From contig PDUO01000001.1 in NCBI GenBank assembly GCA_003008705.1, forward strand, positions 1,605,694-1,669,693: a stretch of DNA of 64,000 nt, read 5' to 3'. The DNA comes from Pezicula radicicola (lineage: Eukaryota > Ascomycota > Leotiomycetes > Helotiales > Dermateaceae). Below are positions 10,638 to 22,273 of the stretch, in pieces. Position 1 is the stretch's first letter. Each line of letters starts with the position of its first letter. The notes below the pieces were generated by a model. The model worked only from the letters and a program-made list of their open reading frames with translations, was not told the DNA's origin and did not search any database. The translations under genes were made by a program, and so were the position numbers.

Positions 10638-11191
10638 TGTGTGTTTGTTGATGGAAAGACGTAGAATTGGAGTGTTTGATTTGTTGATGTGGGAAGTTCT
10701 CGTGAGAAGGGTTGGTGGGATGGAATATCGTTTTAGAAGGTGAATTGGTCTTCGGAGTGGTGGAAGGTCAATGAATATGAATGGCTGGATGCAGCTTGAG
10801 CGAGCTCTCTGAGCTTTGCGATCAGCAGTTCGGCACTTACAGGGAAGTCTAAAGCGGAAGTCTAAAGCGGCATTCCAGAGGTCTTCTCCAGACGTGATTT
10901 TCAGTAACTCACTTTGACTTGTGCAAATCTTCCAAACAAGGCACCTTGGCGGGAGTTGAAATGGTACATTTGTTTTACTTTACAGTACTTACCAGATATC
11001 ATCTTCACGTTGCTATCACTCACTGTGTCGAGTAATGCTGCTTTACTCGCACGGAACCACTCTAATTTTCCAGCGCGTCAAAACGCGTCCCCCTTGGACG
11101 CGTTCAGTAATATAGGACATGCAATTTTAGAAAACACCACCGACTCTAGAAACTCGAATTCCTCCACGGCCTCCAAGGTATATGATCCATT
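10638..11191. other. Divergent promoter region, NASP / DPB2
   Basis: A 554-base gap between two start codons. It carries two ACGCGT boxes near DPB2 and one reverse-oriented member of the 18-bp repeat family around 10898-10920 (TTCAGTAACTCACTTTGACT). No other gene is seen. Confidence 0.6.
11073..11103. promoter_or_regulatory. MCB-like cluster (ACGCGT) upstream of DPB2
   Basis: ACGCGT occurs at 11083-11088 and 11098-11103, with GCGCGTCA at 11073-11080, about 90-120 bases before the DPB2 start codon. ACGCGT is the core MCB element bound by Mbp1/Swi6 (MBF) in yeasts and drives G1/S transcription of replication genes. Function here is inferred from the motif, its clustering and its position. Confidence 0.6.
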
Positions 11192-13617
11192 ATGAACAAA
11201 CCGGATCGCAGTGTAAAGCCTCGAGAAGCGCCTATATTTAAGCAGCCACCTACACCAGCACCGCAAGATCTCATCCCCTCCTCATCACCAGCTTTCGGGA
11301 CTCCAGCACATCCCATACGGCCCTTCAATGTCGCGGCGCCCACATCAAAACCTAGCATACTCCCAATCTTGCTCCCTCCAACCACATTACGCCCATTAGC
11401 TTTCAGAACGTTTACCAAGAAGCACAGTTTAACGCTGACTTCTTCTGCCTTATACGTACTTGCTACATTCATTGGCAGGCATTGTGGCACAGAATGGAGA
11501 GAACAAGGCCTAGCAGAAAAGGTTTTGGAGGAGGTTGCGAAAAGTTGGAAAGGTAGAAGCGGAGGAGTAATTGTGGATGGAGAAGGTGCTGAATTGAAAG
11601 ATATCCTTAAGAATTTGGAGGGGAGTATGGTTGGAGGAAGGATAGCTGCTTCCAGAGAACTTAGTCGACAGAACAGCCTGTCTTTAGGTTCATCACAATA
11701 TGGAGAGGTTTCAGGAACGAGACTGGGTTTACGCCCTGCATCTTTGGGACGTGAGGATAGCCTATCGAGCCTGAGTATGTCTACATTAGATGTCGAGGAC
11801 GAAGAGGACGAGGATGGCTTGAAAGATCCTAGAAAGTGGCTGAGAGTAGTTGATGCCTTTGAGCAACCCCGGCTTGTATACAATGTCGGGAAGAAACACT
11901 TTGACAAGTCTGTTATCCAGAGATATTCTTTTTCTTTTGCTAATGTTTATATAGAGACACAACTACACCTTCATTACTACCACAACCATCACATAAAACC
12001 CAAGTTTTTCGCAATCGATATAACTTAATACACCAACGTCTTCTCAGAAATGAGTCTTTCAAAGCTCCAACATTCGAAGCTGCCAAAATACCTGCTCTTA
12101 AACGGTCGTCGTCAATGTTAGCAACAACACAACAATCGTATAAACTCACGCCAATTGCAAATCTTCTTGGTCGTAGTGGAAGTAACCATATGATTCTCGG
12201 CTTATTGGCAATTTCTCCCACTGGCACTTTAGCCATCAACGACCTTACGGGAAGTATTGCTCTTGACCTCACTCATGCCAAACCAGTACCTGATGATGGA
12301 GCATGGTTTGCGCCCGGAATGATTGTACTAGTTGACGGAGTGTATGAAGAAGATGAAAATCATTCCGGCGGCCTTGGCGTTAGTGGAGGTGTTGGTGGTA
12401 CCATCGGCGGGAAATTCATTGGCTTTTTCATAGGAGGGCCTCCTTGTGAACGGCGAACAGCCACACTTGGGCTGACTGGCGTGAATGGTGAAGGAGATAC
12501 GACTGCAGGTGGCGGATTCGGATGGGTTGATTTCCTCGGAGTAGGTAGTGAGCGTGCAGTTGGGTCGAGAATGCGGAAGCTTGAACAACGCCTGCTCAGG
12601 AATTCAAGAGGGGGCGAAGAACTAGGAGGCAGAGGCAGAATGGTGATAGTAGGAGAACTCAACCTCGACCAACCACGAACATTACAAGCGCTAAAAAAAC
12701 TTCTTGGACTCTATGCAGCAGAGCCGGAGGAAGACACACCAATGACTTTCATTCTTATGGGAAACTTTGTACAGCATGCAGTCATGGCTCGAGGTGGCAG
12801 CGGCGGAAGTATCGAGTACAAAGAATACTTCGACAGTCTCGCATCCACCCTTTCAGAATTCCCCACACTTCTGCAATCTGCAACTTTCATCTTCGTACCA
12901 GGTGACAATGATGGTTGGGCATCTTCTTTCTCAGCAGGCGCCGCAACAGCTCTACCACGTAAAGGCATCCCAGAACTGTTCACCTCACGTATCAAACGTG
13001 CCTTCGCAACTGCAAATGCCGAGGCAGAGAAAGAAAAGGGAACGAAATCAGATGGCGAGGCAATATGGACGAGTAATCCATCCCGTATAACTCTCTTCGG
13101 GCCAACGCACGAAATCATACTTTTACGAGATAACATGTCAGGTCGTCTTCGCCGCACAGCTGTCAAATTCTCATCCTCACGGCCAAGCGACGAAGAAGAT
13201 GATGTAGATATGGAAGCGAGCATGCCGGCGTCGAAGTTAGAAGTGCAGAATGTCGAAACTGACGTACAAGCTGCTGAGTCGCATGCCGCCGAGCCAGTTG
13301 AAGAAGACACTCTATCAAGCGATGTCCATATTGCAAGGAAACTCGTCAAGACAATATTAGATCAAGGATACCTCTGCCCCTTCAATATGTCCATGCGTCC
13401 AGTCTTGTGGGATTATGCGAGTGCACTCCAAGTATACCCATTACCAACAGCCATGGTACTTACTGATACGGAAGCGCCGGCGTTCTGCGTCACATATGAG
13501 GGATGTCACGTCATGAATCCTGGGAGTGTAGTTGCACCAGGAAGGAGAGGCGTTGCGAGGTGGGTGGAATATGATGTTAGGAATAAGATTGGGAAGGTTA
13601 AGGAAGCGTTGTTTTGA
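11192..13617 (+). CDS. dpb2: DNA polymerase epsilon subunit B (Dpb2)
   Basis: Two exons, 11192..11907 and 11955..13617; 792 residues. Dpb2 is the essential second subunit of the leading-strand polymerase and links it to the CMG helicase through GINS. Recognisable parts are the conserved N-terminal region, the segment PSLLPQPSHKTQVFRNRYN followed by HQRLLRNESF at the start of exon 2, the OB-fold region (SYKLTPIANLLGRSG), and the catalytically dead calcineurin-like phosphoesterase domain (FILMGNFV, FVPGDNDGW, NPSRITLFG). The 47-nt intron uses the donor GTCTGT and a CTAAT branch point; phase forces this choice. An acidic stretch (VEDEEDEDG) sits near residue 210. The start at 11192 gives a normal length; its promoter contains MCB-like boxes. 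Confidence 0.93.
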
Positions 13618-13955
13618 ACGAATGAATGCATGGATAAAGGCGTTCGGCATGGGTCTTAATAATGCATGGTAGGAAGGGGAAACTTGGAATATTGAGGCTT
13701 GTAATGACGGGATAGCATAGCGTAAGTGCACATACTGGTACGAGTCACTCAATTTAAGTGGCTGACTGAAATCAATTAACATAGTACAAGGCGTCATTAG
13801 TCGTGATGTAAAGACCAAACTAGGAAATACACAGAACAAACACCAGGTCCCATAGATACATGACATGTAGCCTCGCCCTTTTTATGCACCATTGGCTTTT
13901 ATGCGCCGACCGTATCTCCGGATCTATACACCTAATATATATATATATATGTATC
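13618..13955. other. Convergent 3' region with (AT)8
   Basis: Presumed 3' UTRs of DPB2 and the DUF2421 gene. A perfect (AT)8 microsatellite lies at 13935-13950, immediately beyond the stop codon of the minus-strand gene. Nothing else is recognised. Confidence 0.6.
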
Positions 13956-16900
13956 TTACTGTAAACGGATCAAGTCCTCGTCCATGACGCCAAACAATTT
14001 CTCTACCTCTTTTTGAACTTTCTTAAGTTCGTCAGCGAGCTGGCCTGTCACTAGTGCATATGCGTACAGCAGAGCATAATCCTCATCTTTCGCCAGTGAC
14101 CTTTCATCCTCTTCAGACAGTGCAGCTTCTTTCCGATACTGGAAAATCTTGGATAGAAATCTATCGCGTGCAAGGTCTGTGCTCGGGGCTCCATCAGCAA
14201 GAGGATATTCAAGATTCATGGAACTCGCGAGCACTGAGAAGAGATGGCTGATTCGGGCGCAGAGTTGGGCTCTTTCTCCGGCCGTATATTGCAGAAGCAG
14301 GGATTCGCCATGACTCGGGATTGGATCCTTTTGGATAATTACGTTCATCGCGTGGAACGCATCGAGCATTTTGTTTGTGGACTCTAGAATTCGCTTGTAT
14401 GTCTCTGCAGGAAATGGCCCCTTGAGTTCGAATTCACTAAGTGCCGCTACTCGAAGGCCTTCTAGACGAGATACTGTTACGCGTTTAGTACATAGTCCTA
14501 AAATTAAAAGATTGAACTTTGACATACCGTAGACTTGTAAGGCAAACTCTTCCCGTAGGTTCATATAGGCATTGGGCGATTCTCCTTCGAGAAGCATTGA
14601 CAATGGATCTCTCTTCCAAATGAGTCCCATGCGCAACCAAAGTATAGATATCCCGGTTTTGAGCTTCTTACGAGCAGAAATTGGCCATATAACTCTTGTT
14701 ATAATCAAACCCCAGATAATGCCAATAAACACGGCAACTAAACGATGAAGAGCGATCTCAGAGATGATGGGACTAGTTCCTCCCTCATCTGAATCATCCT
14801 CACCTTGTCTAACAGACAAACTATAAGCGTATAATACTGACAAGTTGTAGGTAAGTATTGTGAATCGCCCAAACGGCCCTTTGCCGGCAGCAACGATAAA
14901 ATAGAAGCAGGCGGATGAGAATATCCAACTACAGAATATTAATGCAAATGGGTTCGCCTGGCAGACGAGCCAGACGACGACAGACCCTACAGCACCAATT
15001 ATTGTTCCTGTATAATGTTAATCTTTGTATAAGCCGAAAGTCTTAGGATCTTGCTTACCGGTGAAACGAGCCCATCCCGTAGTGTTAGAGGCGCCAACGG
15101 TCATATTGCAGACCAGCATAAATGATAGAAGGCCCCATTCTCCCCTCCAATGCCGATAATACGGCCTTGTCGCAGGTATGAAAGCCAATGATCCAATAAG
15201 AGCGGCGCCAATACCAACCTTCACAGCAAAACGTACTGATGATCTGTTAGAAAAGAAAATAACTCGTGGACTCATTGGGTAAAACTTACTGTCATCTCGT
15301 CGAAAGAATCGTGCCACGTGGAATGCTTTGCGGAAGATTCTTTCTTTAATATTTCCTGCTTCTGATCTACCTCTCCATACTGTGCCATCCTTCCTTGGAA
15401 CAAGCTCTGGAATATCTTTTGGCACGTCATCACCCTGCTGGATTAGGGCTTCTGCTTCAGGATCAATAGAAGGTTTTCTTGTCGGGGCACTTTGCCAGAA
15501 GCGCAACCATGTCCAGGAACGGCGATGGGGTTTCTCTGCTTCCTCCTTTAATTCCTCAATAATTTCGAGATACGTCTGCATTTCAGTAGCAAAATCCTGA
15601 AGACTGAAACTGAAGTGGCCGCAGCTCGCGGCTACTTCTTCAAAATCAGCTTCAATACTCTCTGGTCTATCCCTTTCGAGATCTTTGCTTTTGTAAAGCT
15701 CCTGAAGTGCTTCGGCCCTAGCACTGCTGTAAAGCTTCAAAGCCTCAGTAAGACTGCCCCTAAATTGCTCATTGACAGCAATTTTGTGTTCAGGTCCCGA
15801 GCTGAAGGGAAGTTCTTGGAGAATTTGCGAGAGGGTATAGGCTAGGGACTTCATTGAGGGTCCTAGGTGTATAATGAAACGGGCAAATATCTCAGAAGGT
15901 GTTTTAGCTGATGGTGTCTTCATGCCTGCCGTAGTTAGACTGTGACTGCTATCAAGGCGCCGGAAATGTGGTGCTGATTGATTTTCATCACCACTACTTT
16001 CTTCCGATGCCTCGTCAATAGAACTCAAAACTGCAACGCGATCCTTGTTCCTTGCCATCACTTCATCTTGGACTTCCGGAATAGCGAATCGGACTTGGTT
16101 GCCAGGAGTCAAGCTACCATTACCATTGCCAGCCTCTTTTAGCAGAGCAAATTGTGTCATGGCTGCACTTCGTAAGCCTCCAATAGAATGGGCTAGCCTT
16201 TGCATACAGCGTACTAGTCTTTCCTCGAGTATGTATTCTTGTTCTGTCCCCAAAACATAATGTTCAAACTTGGCCTCTCTGAGATTTTTTGTTAACAAAG
16301 CATTAGTCGCTTTATAGCGGTTCTGAGCATTATTAAATGCCGCGGATCTCAAATCGGTCTCCGAGCCACTGAGAAACCCCCGAGTGATTGTAGCCAACAT
16401 ATCACCAAACGAGTCTGTGGTCTTTATCATGTTCTCCTTAAGCGCAGTACGTGCTGAAACAGGGAACACAAGTAGATTCACAGCTGTTGTTGAAAAGACT
16501 CCTAGCAGTGTCATCTTCAGCACCTGAACAATTTTATTGTTCGAGAAAACGGCGGTCTGCACTGCGTTCTCCTTTGTGAGAACAGTGATGATGGCCAAAC
16601 TGGTGAGACTGCAGGCTACACTGACGAGTGGTGTATTAAACTTCTGTTTCGTCCAACCAACCATGCCCAGCCCACCACCGCAGAAAACAATAAGAACGAG
16701 CGCATAGCCAAGTTCAATCAGATTAAGTTGACTCCCGCAAAGAACAGAGACGGCCATGGACGATGTGCAAATGAAGGCTGCATATATGAATGCTCCCCAT
16801 GCAAGAATGTCGCCTTCTATCATAGATCCAACAGACCGTCCAGGGTGAAAGTAGACTGTGATGGTCGCGACCATGTGCTTGCCATCGTTATGTTTCCCCA

Positions 16901-17339
16901 ACCAGTTCGACAGAAAGGGCAGAAATGTTGCCATACTGCCCAGCAGATAGGCCAAGGAACATTTTAAGATAGCCTTGCCCGTAGGACTTTTGACCCACTT
17001 CCAGAAGTCCCTCAAGGCAACTGCACTGTTATCCACGACTGTTCGAAAACTCCCAGACTGCGAGTTCTGCCGGCCTGGTGACAGGAATCTCTGGCCATCA
17101 ATGGAATTACCTCGCGCCGCCCCATCGAAGTTCAACGGATTCCGCAGAGTGATTTGACGTCGTACTCGTTCACCTGTTCCCGGCAGGATAAAGGTGCCAT
17201 TCTTCAACTTCTGTAGCACATTTGGTTGTCAGTCAAGTTAACAAGTCCGGTCTTAATTCCAGTGACGTACGCGTTTTGTAGTGCGATTCTTGCGCTTTGG
17301 GGGTGGTGCTGCACCAGCAGAAGCTGACGGCCCGCTCAT
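13956..17339 (-). CDS. DUF2421/ArAE_2 (Bre4-like, FUSC-type) membrane protein
   Basis: Five exons: 17339..17271, 17210..15290, 15235..15059, 15007..14528, 14473..13956; 1054 residues. This fungal family (ArAE_2_N, FUSC_2 and DUF2421 domains) includes S. pombe Bre4, linked to brefeldin A sensitivity, and resembles aromatic-acid exporters. Substrate and membrane are not known from the sequence. The first hydrophobic block (residues ~75-260) holds about six membrane segments (ILKCSLAYLLGSMATFLPFL, FIYAAFICTSSMAVSVL, LGYALVLIVFCGGGLGMV). A long cytosolic part follows, then a second block (~690-830; VKVGIGAALIGSLAFIP, WGLLSFMLVCNMTVGASNTT). The small first exon (MSGPSASAG) joins in phase to KLKNGTF. 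Introns 3 (15236-15289) and 5 (14474-14527) of the region are both exactly 54 nt, stop-free and in frame. Confidence 0.9.
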
Positions 17340-17777
17340 GTTGGTACTTTCATGACCTCCCAATTTGTTATTCTATTGTTGAGAGTCCTTGTAGTTATAA
17401 CTTGGTACAAGTTCGGGGACTGTAAGAGAGTGAGGGTGACGTCCAACATTCCCAGAGCTACCCCACAAGGGTCTTTACAGGGGTCGGCATATACAGTATG
17501 CACTGCGACAGAAAGTGCACACGAGATTCCATCACATGGGCGCACAGGAAGAACCAAGAACAGAAAGGCTGTGTTCTACACTCTGCTCACCCTTCTCACC
17601 CTTCTCACGCACTCAGAAGTCATACCCTCCCTATTTTTGCCCTTTGGGGGCTTTCTAACATATCACTTGAACGCTTGGCAGCTAGTGGGGGTCTACTCTA
17701 CTAGCTTTCTGAACTATCTAGTGCCTACCTCCGCTCCGATCGTCTTCTCATGCTTCGTACTGCATCATAACTTCTCT
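17340..17777. other. Spacer between DUF2421 gene and AIP1
   Basis: Promoter of the DUF2421 gene plus the AIP1 3' region. A short imperfect repeat CACCCTTCTCACCCTTCTCA lies at about 17588-17607. An apparent plus-strand frame of 146 codons has no recognisable domain and is not called. Confidence 0.5.
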
Positions 17778-19682
17778 CTACTCAAGGCCTGACACCTTCC
17801 AAATCTTGATGGCCGCATCTCCGCCAGCAGAAGCCACCGCATTTCCACCATCCACCCAGCACACACCGTTGACTCCGTCCTTATGAGCATTTGGAGCCTT
17901 GACTCTCTTTCCCGGTTTCGCAAGACTCCAGACAAAGATGTTGGTGTCTAGACCTCCGCTTACTGCATGCGTTCCCTCCTGGTTCCAGGCAATACTCATA
18001 ACTCGAGCAGTATGTGCTGACCATCGATCCGTCTTCAGTTCCCAGTCTTTCGTGTCATACACAGCAATCTTGCCTGAAGAGTTTCCAGCGGCGAGAAGTG
18101 ACCCGTTAGGTGTAAAGCTCAGAGCAGTGATTTGTGCCGTGGAGTTGGTGAGCTTTTCTTTAGGCGACAACTTGTGACTTGAGTCTACTGCATAGATATG
18201 GACGACATTAGCATCGTCACCAACCGCGACCCAAGACCCAGAAGCCGCAATAGCAGTTGGGGAGAAGTCTTTGATAGGAACTTGGTCGACAAGACTATCT
18301 TTGGAAAAGACATCAATTCCCGATGCCGTGGCAACAAAAATTCTGTCGTCTGCACTGGCGATTCCTTTCGGCTGGGCTGATAACTTAGAGGCCTCGCCAA
18401 CAAAGGTCTTGCCAGTCGTGTCTGCGATACGCAAAGTGTCATCCCAACCAACACTGTAAGCCCTGTCTGAAGTATTTGTGAATCCAGAGACTTGATTCGT
18501 GTGAGTTGACCCCTCAACAGCGGACCCAATTCCTGTTGCGACGTCCCAAGCGCAGACTCGGCCCTCAAAACTTCCAGTCCACAATGTCTGGCTTGTTCCA
18601 CTGGTACTCGTTCCTAGGGCAGTGATGCTTCGATTGTGGCCTTGTACCACCTTCGTAGGTGTTTGAGAACCCTCTACCAAGTAGTTCATGTCACCGCTTA
18701 AGCTCAAACTAATGATCATGCCGTCGCTCCTTCCATGGGGCCAGCAAACACCAACCTGATGGTCGGGAATACTGGCGTTGCCCTCTTCTCCTAAGCGCCA
18801 AGTCTGAACAGCTTTTCCAGCTTCAACGTCCCAAAGCTTGATGGTTTGGTCTGCGCTTGCTGTAACGAAGCGTTTCGAGTCCTTTGCCCACGAGACGCCA
18901 AAAATGCTTCCTTTATGTTCTCCTTCACCAATTTGAACAGTAGCATCTCCAGTTTTGCCGTCATAGAGCTGTATTCTCCGGTCCGCACCTACACTGACCA
19001 GATGATTTCCATCTGGGGAGAATCCCACTCCGTAGACGTAGCCCTTATGTAGACCTCCGAGCTTCGTCTGGTATTTGAATGGGACTCCATTTAAGAATAC
19101 CATGCTACTGTCATCACTACCCGTGGCCGCCCGAATAGGTCGTTGCTGTCGAATCGAGACTGCGTTTATTGTGCTGCTGTGACCCGAAATTTCTCCAACA
19201 GAGTTACCACTGTCTGCAGTGATACAATGGCCAAATCTCTCCTTCCCATCTCCGACAGCAATCACTCTCTGGGAGTCCCCATCCCAAGCAATATCATGTA
19301 TCTTGCCCGCAATAATGTGGTAGTCGCCTTTTGTGTTAACAGCCTCTACAGCGTCCCATACTTTCACTGTGCCGGAAGTGTCACCAGAAGCTACATAGTA
19401 ACCAGAGGGTGAGAAGCGTGCAACAGTGGTTTGAGCTGTGTGGGCGGTATATTGTTTGCTTTGAGAGGGGTCATCGATATTACGAAGGAATATGGATTTT
19501 CCTGACTACGAGACGTTACTTCAGACCTCGTGGTAATACATTCTCTCAATTTCTGAGCTACTAGATAGAAAACTCACAGCATAGGCAATACGTTCACCGT
19601 TGGGACTGGCGGACAGCTGAGTAGGACGACCCCGCTCTGTATTTGGCGATGCAGCAAGGATTTTGTCACTGACGATGGACAT
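17778..19682 (-). CDS. aip1: Actin-interacting protein 1 (AIP1/WDR1), WD40 protein
   Basis: Two exons, 19682..19578 and 19505..17778; 610 residues, the family's normal size (605-615). AIP1 works with cofilin to disassemble actin filaments at cortical patches. The protein is almost entirely WD40 repeats in two beta-propellers. Typical blades include RFSPSGYYVASGDTSGTVKVWD, VGFSPDGNHLVSVGADRRIQLYD, VSWAKDSKRFVTASADQTIKLWD and the last, VCWVDGGNAVASAGGDAAIKIWKV. The start MSIVSDKILAASPNTERGRP matches the conserved AIP1 N terminus. The intron (72 nt) joins AYA to SGKSIFLRN. No defect is seen. Confidence 0.95.
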
Positions 19683-20310
19683 TTTGGGCAGACTTCTTAG
19701 ACATCAAGCTTTGTGAGAGTTCGGAGAGTTGGGAGAGTTGGCAGAGTTGGCAGAGTTGTGGTCAAGAATTTCAATTTAGGGAGTACAACTTGTACATATG
19801 CGCGTTGTGGCTGCATGGAGGGGTCGCCAGCCTGCTTGAAACGCTGACGTGGGACCAGGCTGTGAGAGGCTGAGAGCACTCTGCAGCATCACCACTCTTT
19901 CCTATTCGACTCCACTTGAGTATGCCAACGTCTAGAATCTGTGGCACTTTTGAGTTATCAACCCTCAGTTACTCAAACTAACCGACAATGGAAGCCTTGA
20001 GCAAAGTGTACCTTGACACGTCATTTACCAAGCACTTAAATATCTGCCTACTCCTATATTTTGCTGCATTGACTATATTACTCCAAGTGCAACCTATCCT
20101 GGGTATCGTCCGACTACAGTACAATGGTTTCCGCACCCCATGACGCCTCTACGCCTATGCCTGTCCTTTTTGAAAAGCCAAGCCTGTGCACTGTACATAA
20201 AAGTAGATCCTTTACTCCGTGAATGCAATGCAATGCCCTTGACAACGAGAAAGTCGAGCCCAATTATACAACGCCGCGCATCCAGTGCTCCATTGTTTCC
20301 GCCATCTTTA
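19683..20310. other. Upstream of AIP1 / downstream of HFI1
   Basis: AIP1 promoter and HFI1 3' UTR. Tandem GGGAGAGTTGGCAGAGTTGG-type units (TTGGNAGAG, about 9 bp) occur at 19720-19757 right upstream of AIP1. A single member of the 18-bp repeat family (CTCAGTTACTCAAACTAA) is at 19964-19981. Confidence 0.5.
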
Positions 20311-21939
20311 CTATGCCCCAATAGCTAGACAGGAGTCCAGAATATTATCTAGAGCAGTAGTGTCCTGGGGTGCGGCTCCTTCCCAGCCCCAGTCATCATC
20401 CGACTCTTCTTCAGCGTGGCCATTGACGCCATTCATTCCGCTGGCGCCGTTTGCTGTGATTGAACCATTCAAACCTCCCATACCTCCCATCTCAATATCC
20501 TGGGCTTCCCTCTGCGGTGGCTCATGACCTGGGGCCCAAGAATAATCATCCCAGCCTTCCAGCTCACCTTCATGGTAACCGAACATGATTTGCTGTACAA
20601 CGGTTGGCATTTGGCCCAAGCCACAATCTCCCATCTCAAGGGCAGTTCGCACGTCAGCCATGCCTAGGGGGCCTCGCTCGCTTGCTGCTTTAGCCTCTAT
20701 TGGCAACAGTCCATTCTTGTCTCTTTGTACTTCGCCATGCAACCAGCCATCCTCCTCACGCTGAAGTTGCGTTCGATACTTATGAGATTGTATCCAAGTT
20801 GCACCACCTCCTGTCCCAGCATTTCCAGTAACACCAGGGCCATTGCTCCTGGTCTTACTAAATATTGACGAAAGGACCTCTTTGATATAAGTTTCTGTTG
20901 CTACAGACATGAAATACGCTGCATCTTGAGCGTGTCCAGAGGGTAGGCCAGTCTCATAGCAAATAGGGAGCATTCGGGACTCGATGGTAGAGTTATCTGG
21001 AAATTCGCCAGACTCTGACGCTAAAGGCTGAGCGTACTTTTTGCGAATTTCGAGATCCCAGTCTATTATTATTGGTCAATACACCTACGAGAAAAGGGAC
21101 CAAAGGGGTTATACTTGTCTTGTTCAGGCCACCTGCACTTGCAGGTACAGAGTCGGCTGGTTTCGCAGTTTTCAGGCGACGATGTTCCCCAAGCATACCA
21201 GAGAAGTCGGTATATGGATCATACTAAAGCAGAAAATTAGTCAACACATTGCGTCTAAAGGAGTAAGGAGTCTGGCTCGCTAGCAATTCAGTAGCCTGGA
21301 GGTCAAAATATGAGCTTTTCTCACCTCATTTGTAGCCAAATCCTTTAAACGTCTTCGGTCTCGACTGGGTAACTGCATAACTTCCTGTTTGAGTCTCTGT
21401 TCCGCGGCATCACCACTAACTGGCTTGCTTCCGGCCCCAGCTGTAGGCGTCTCATTTGCACTGACAAATGGCGCGAGGCCGTGATCGGGCATATCTCTTG
21501 TGACATTGCCAAAAATTCCAGCTATAAGCTGATTGTGTTTATGTTCTATTTCCCCCGTAGGTGTCACAATGAACTTATCGATCCGTCGCGACAATTCGGC
21601 TTGGTTCAATTGGCCTAATGAGCAGCAAAATGGTCAGAATTGGTCAAATGCGCATTTGGGATATTCCAACTCAGATTTTAAAGCTGATCATATAGAGGTA
21701 CACCAACCTAGAACAAAGAGACTGATGGACTCCTTGTAAGTTCCCCAATGCTCACCAACCGCATCCTTCAGCGCCTTGTACAATGGCTCTAGATCGATAC
21801 GCGCAGAGAGTTGGCTGGATTTAACCACCTTTGGCGCATTCGATATCGATGTGCTGAGTGTTTTCGGGGGTAATATAGGTGTGGTCGAGATGCCAGCAGG
21901 CCGGCTCAGAGCCGCTGGATCAAGGCCCATGTCTGGCAT
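20311..21939 (-). CDS. hfi1: SAGA subunit HFI1/ADA1 (SAGA-Tad1 domain)
   Basis: Four exons: 21939..21708, 21614..21325, 21223..21115, 21062..20311; 460 residues. Hfi1/Ada1 is a core structural subunit of the SAGA coactivator complex. The Tad1 region contains [41 protein letters not shown] and [12 protein letters not shown] (residues ~40-115), which includes the histone-fold-like pairing surface. Downstream are the conserved [20 protein letters not shown] and [20 protein letters not shown] blocks. The C terminus is acidic ([12 protein letters not shown]). All introns are GT-AG and keep phase. It is divergently transcribed from SPC98 with only 334 bases between the start codons. Confidence 0.9.
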
Positions 21940-22273
21940 GTTGAGAGTTGCGCGCAGGCGAGCTTTACAGCGCGACTTATTAGATTACTCAAGGTCCCAT
22001 GGATTGTGCAATGCCAGACGAGTCCAGCAACTCAATTTGAAGATGATCCAAGCTGGTTTGAGGTCGTGATGGATGGGGCTGCGTTCCAGACTGAATGATT
22101 GACCATGGGATGATGTTGGGGCCTTAGATTGCAGGTTCTCCAAACTCCACAGACCCCCCAATTCGGCGCGTTTCCCAGCGTCGCGTGTATCAAGCAAACC
22201 CGAAAACACCATGTTATGATTTCATGAGTGACCAAGAATACAAACACTACCTCTTCTTCGCAACAATGCGATC
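21940..22273. promoter_or_regulatory. Divergent promoter region, HFI1 / SPC98
   Basis: The whole 334-base interval between two divergent start codons must carry both promoters. I recognise no specific motif. Confidence 0.5.

Noticed and set aside
17352..17792. 146-codon plus-strand frame between DUF2421 and AIP1
   Set aside because: No domain, overlaps AIP1's 3' end, low-complexity CT-rich part.
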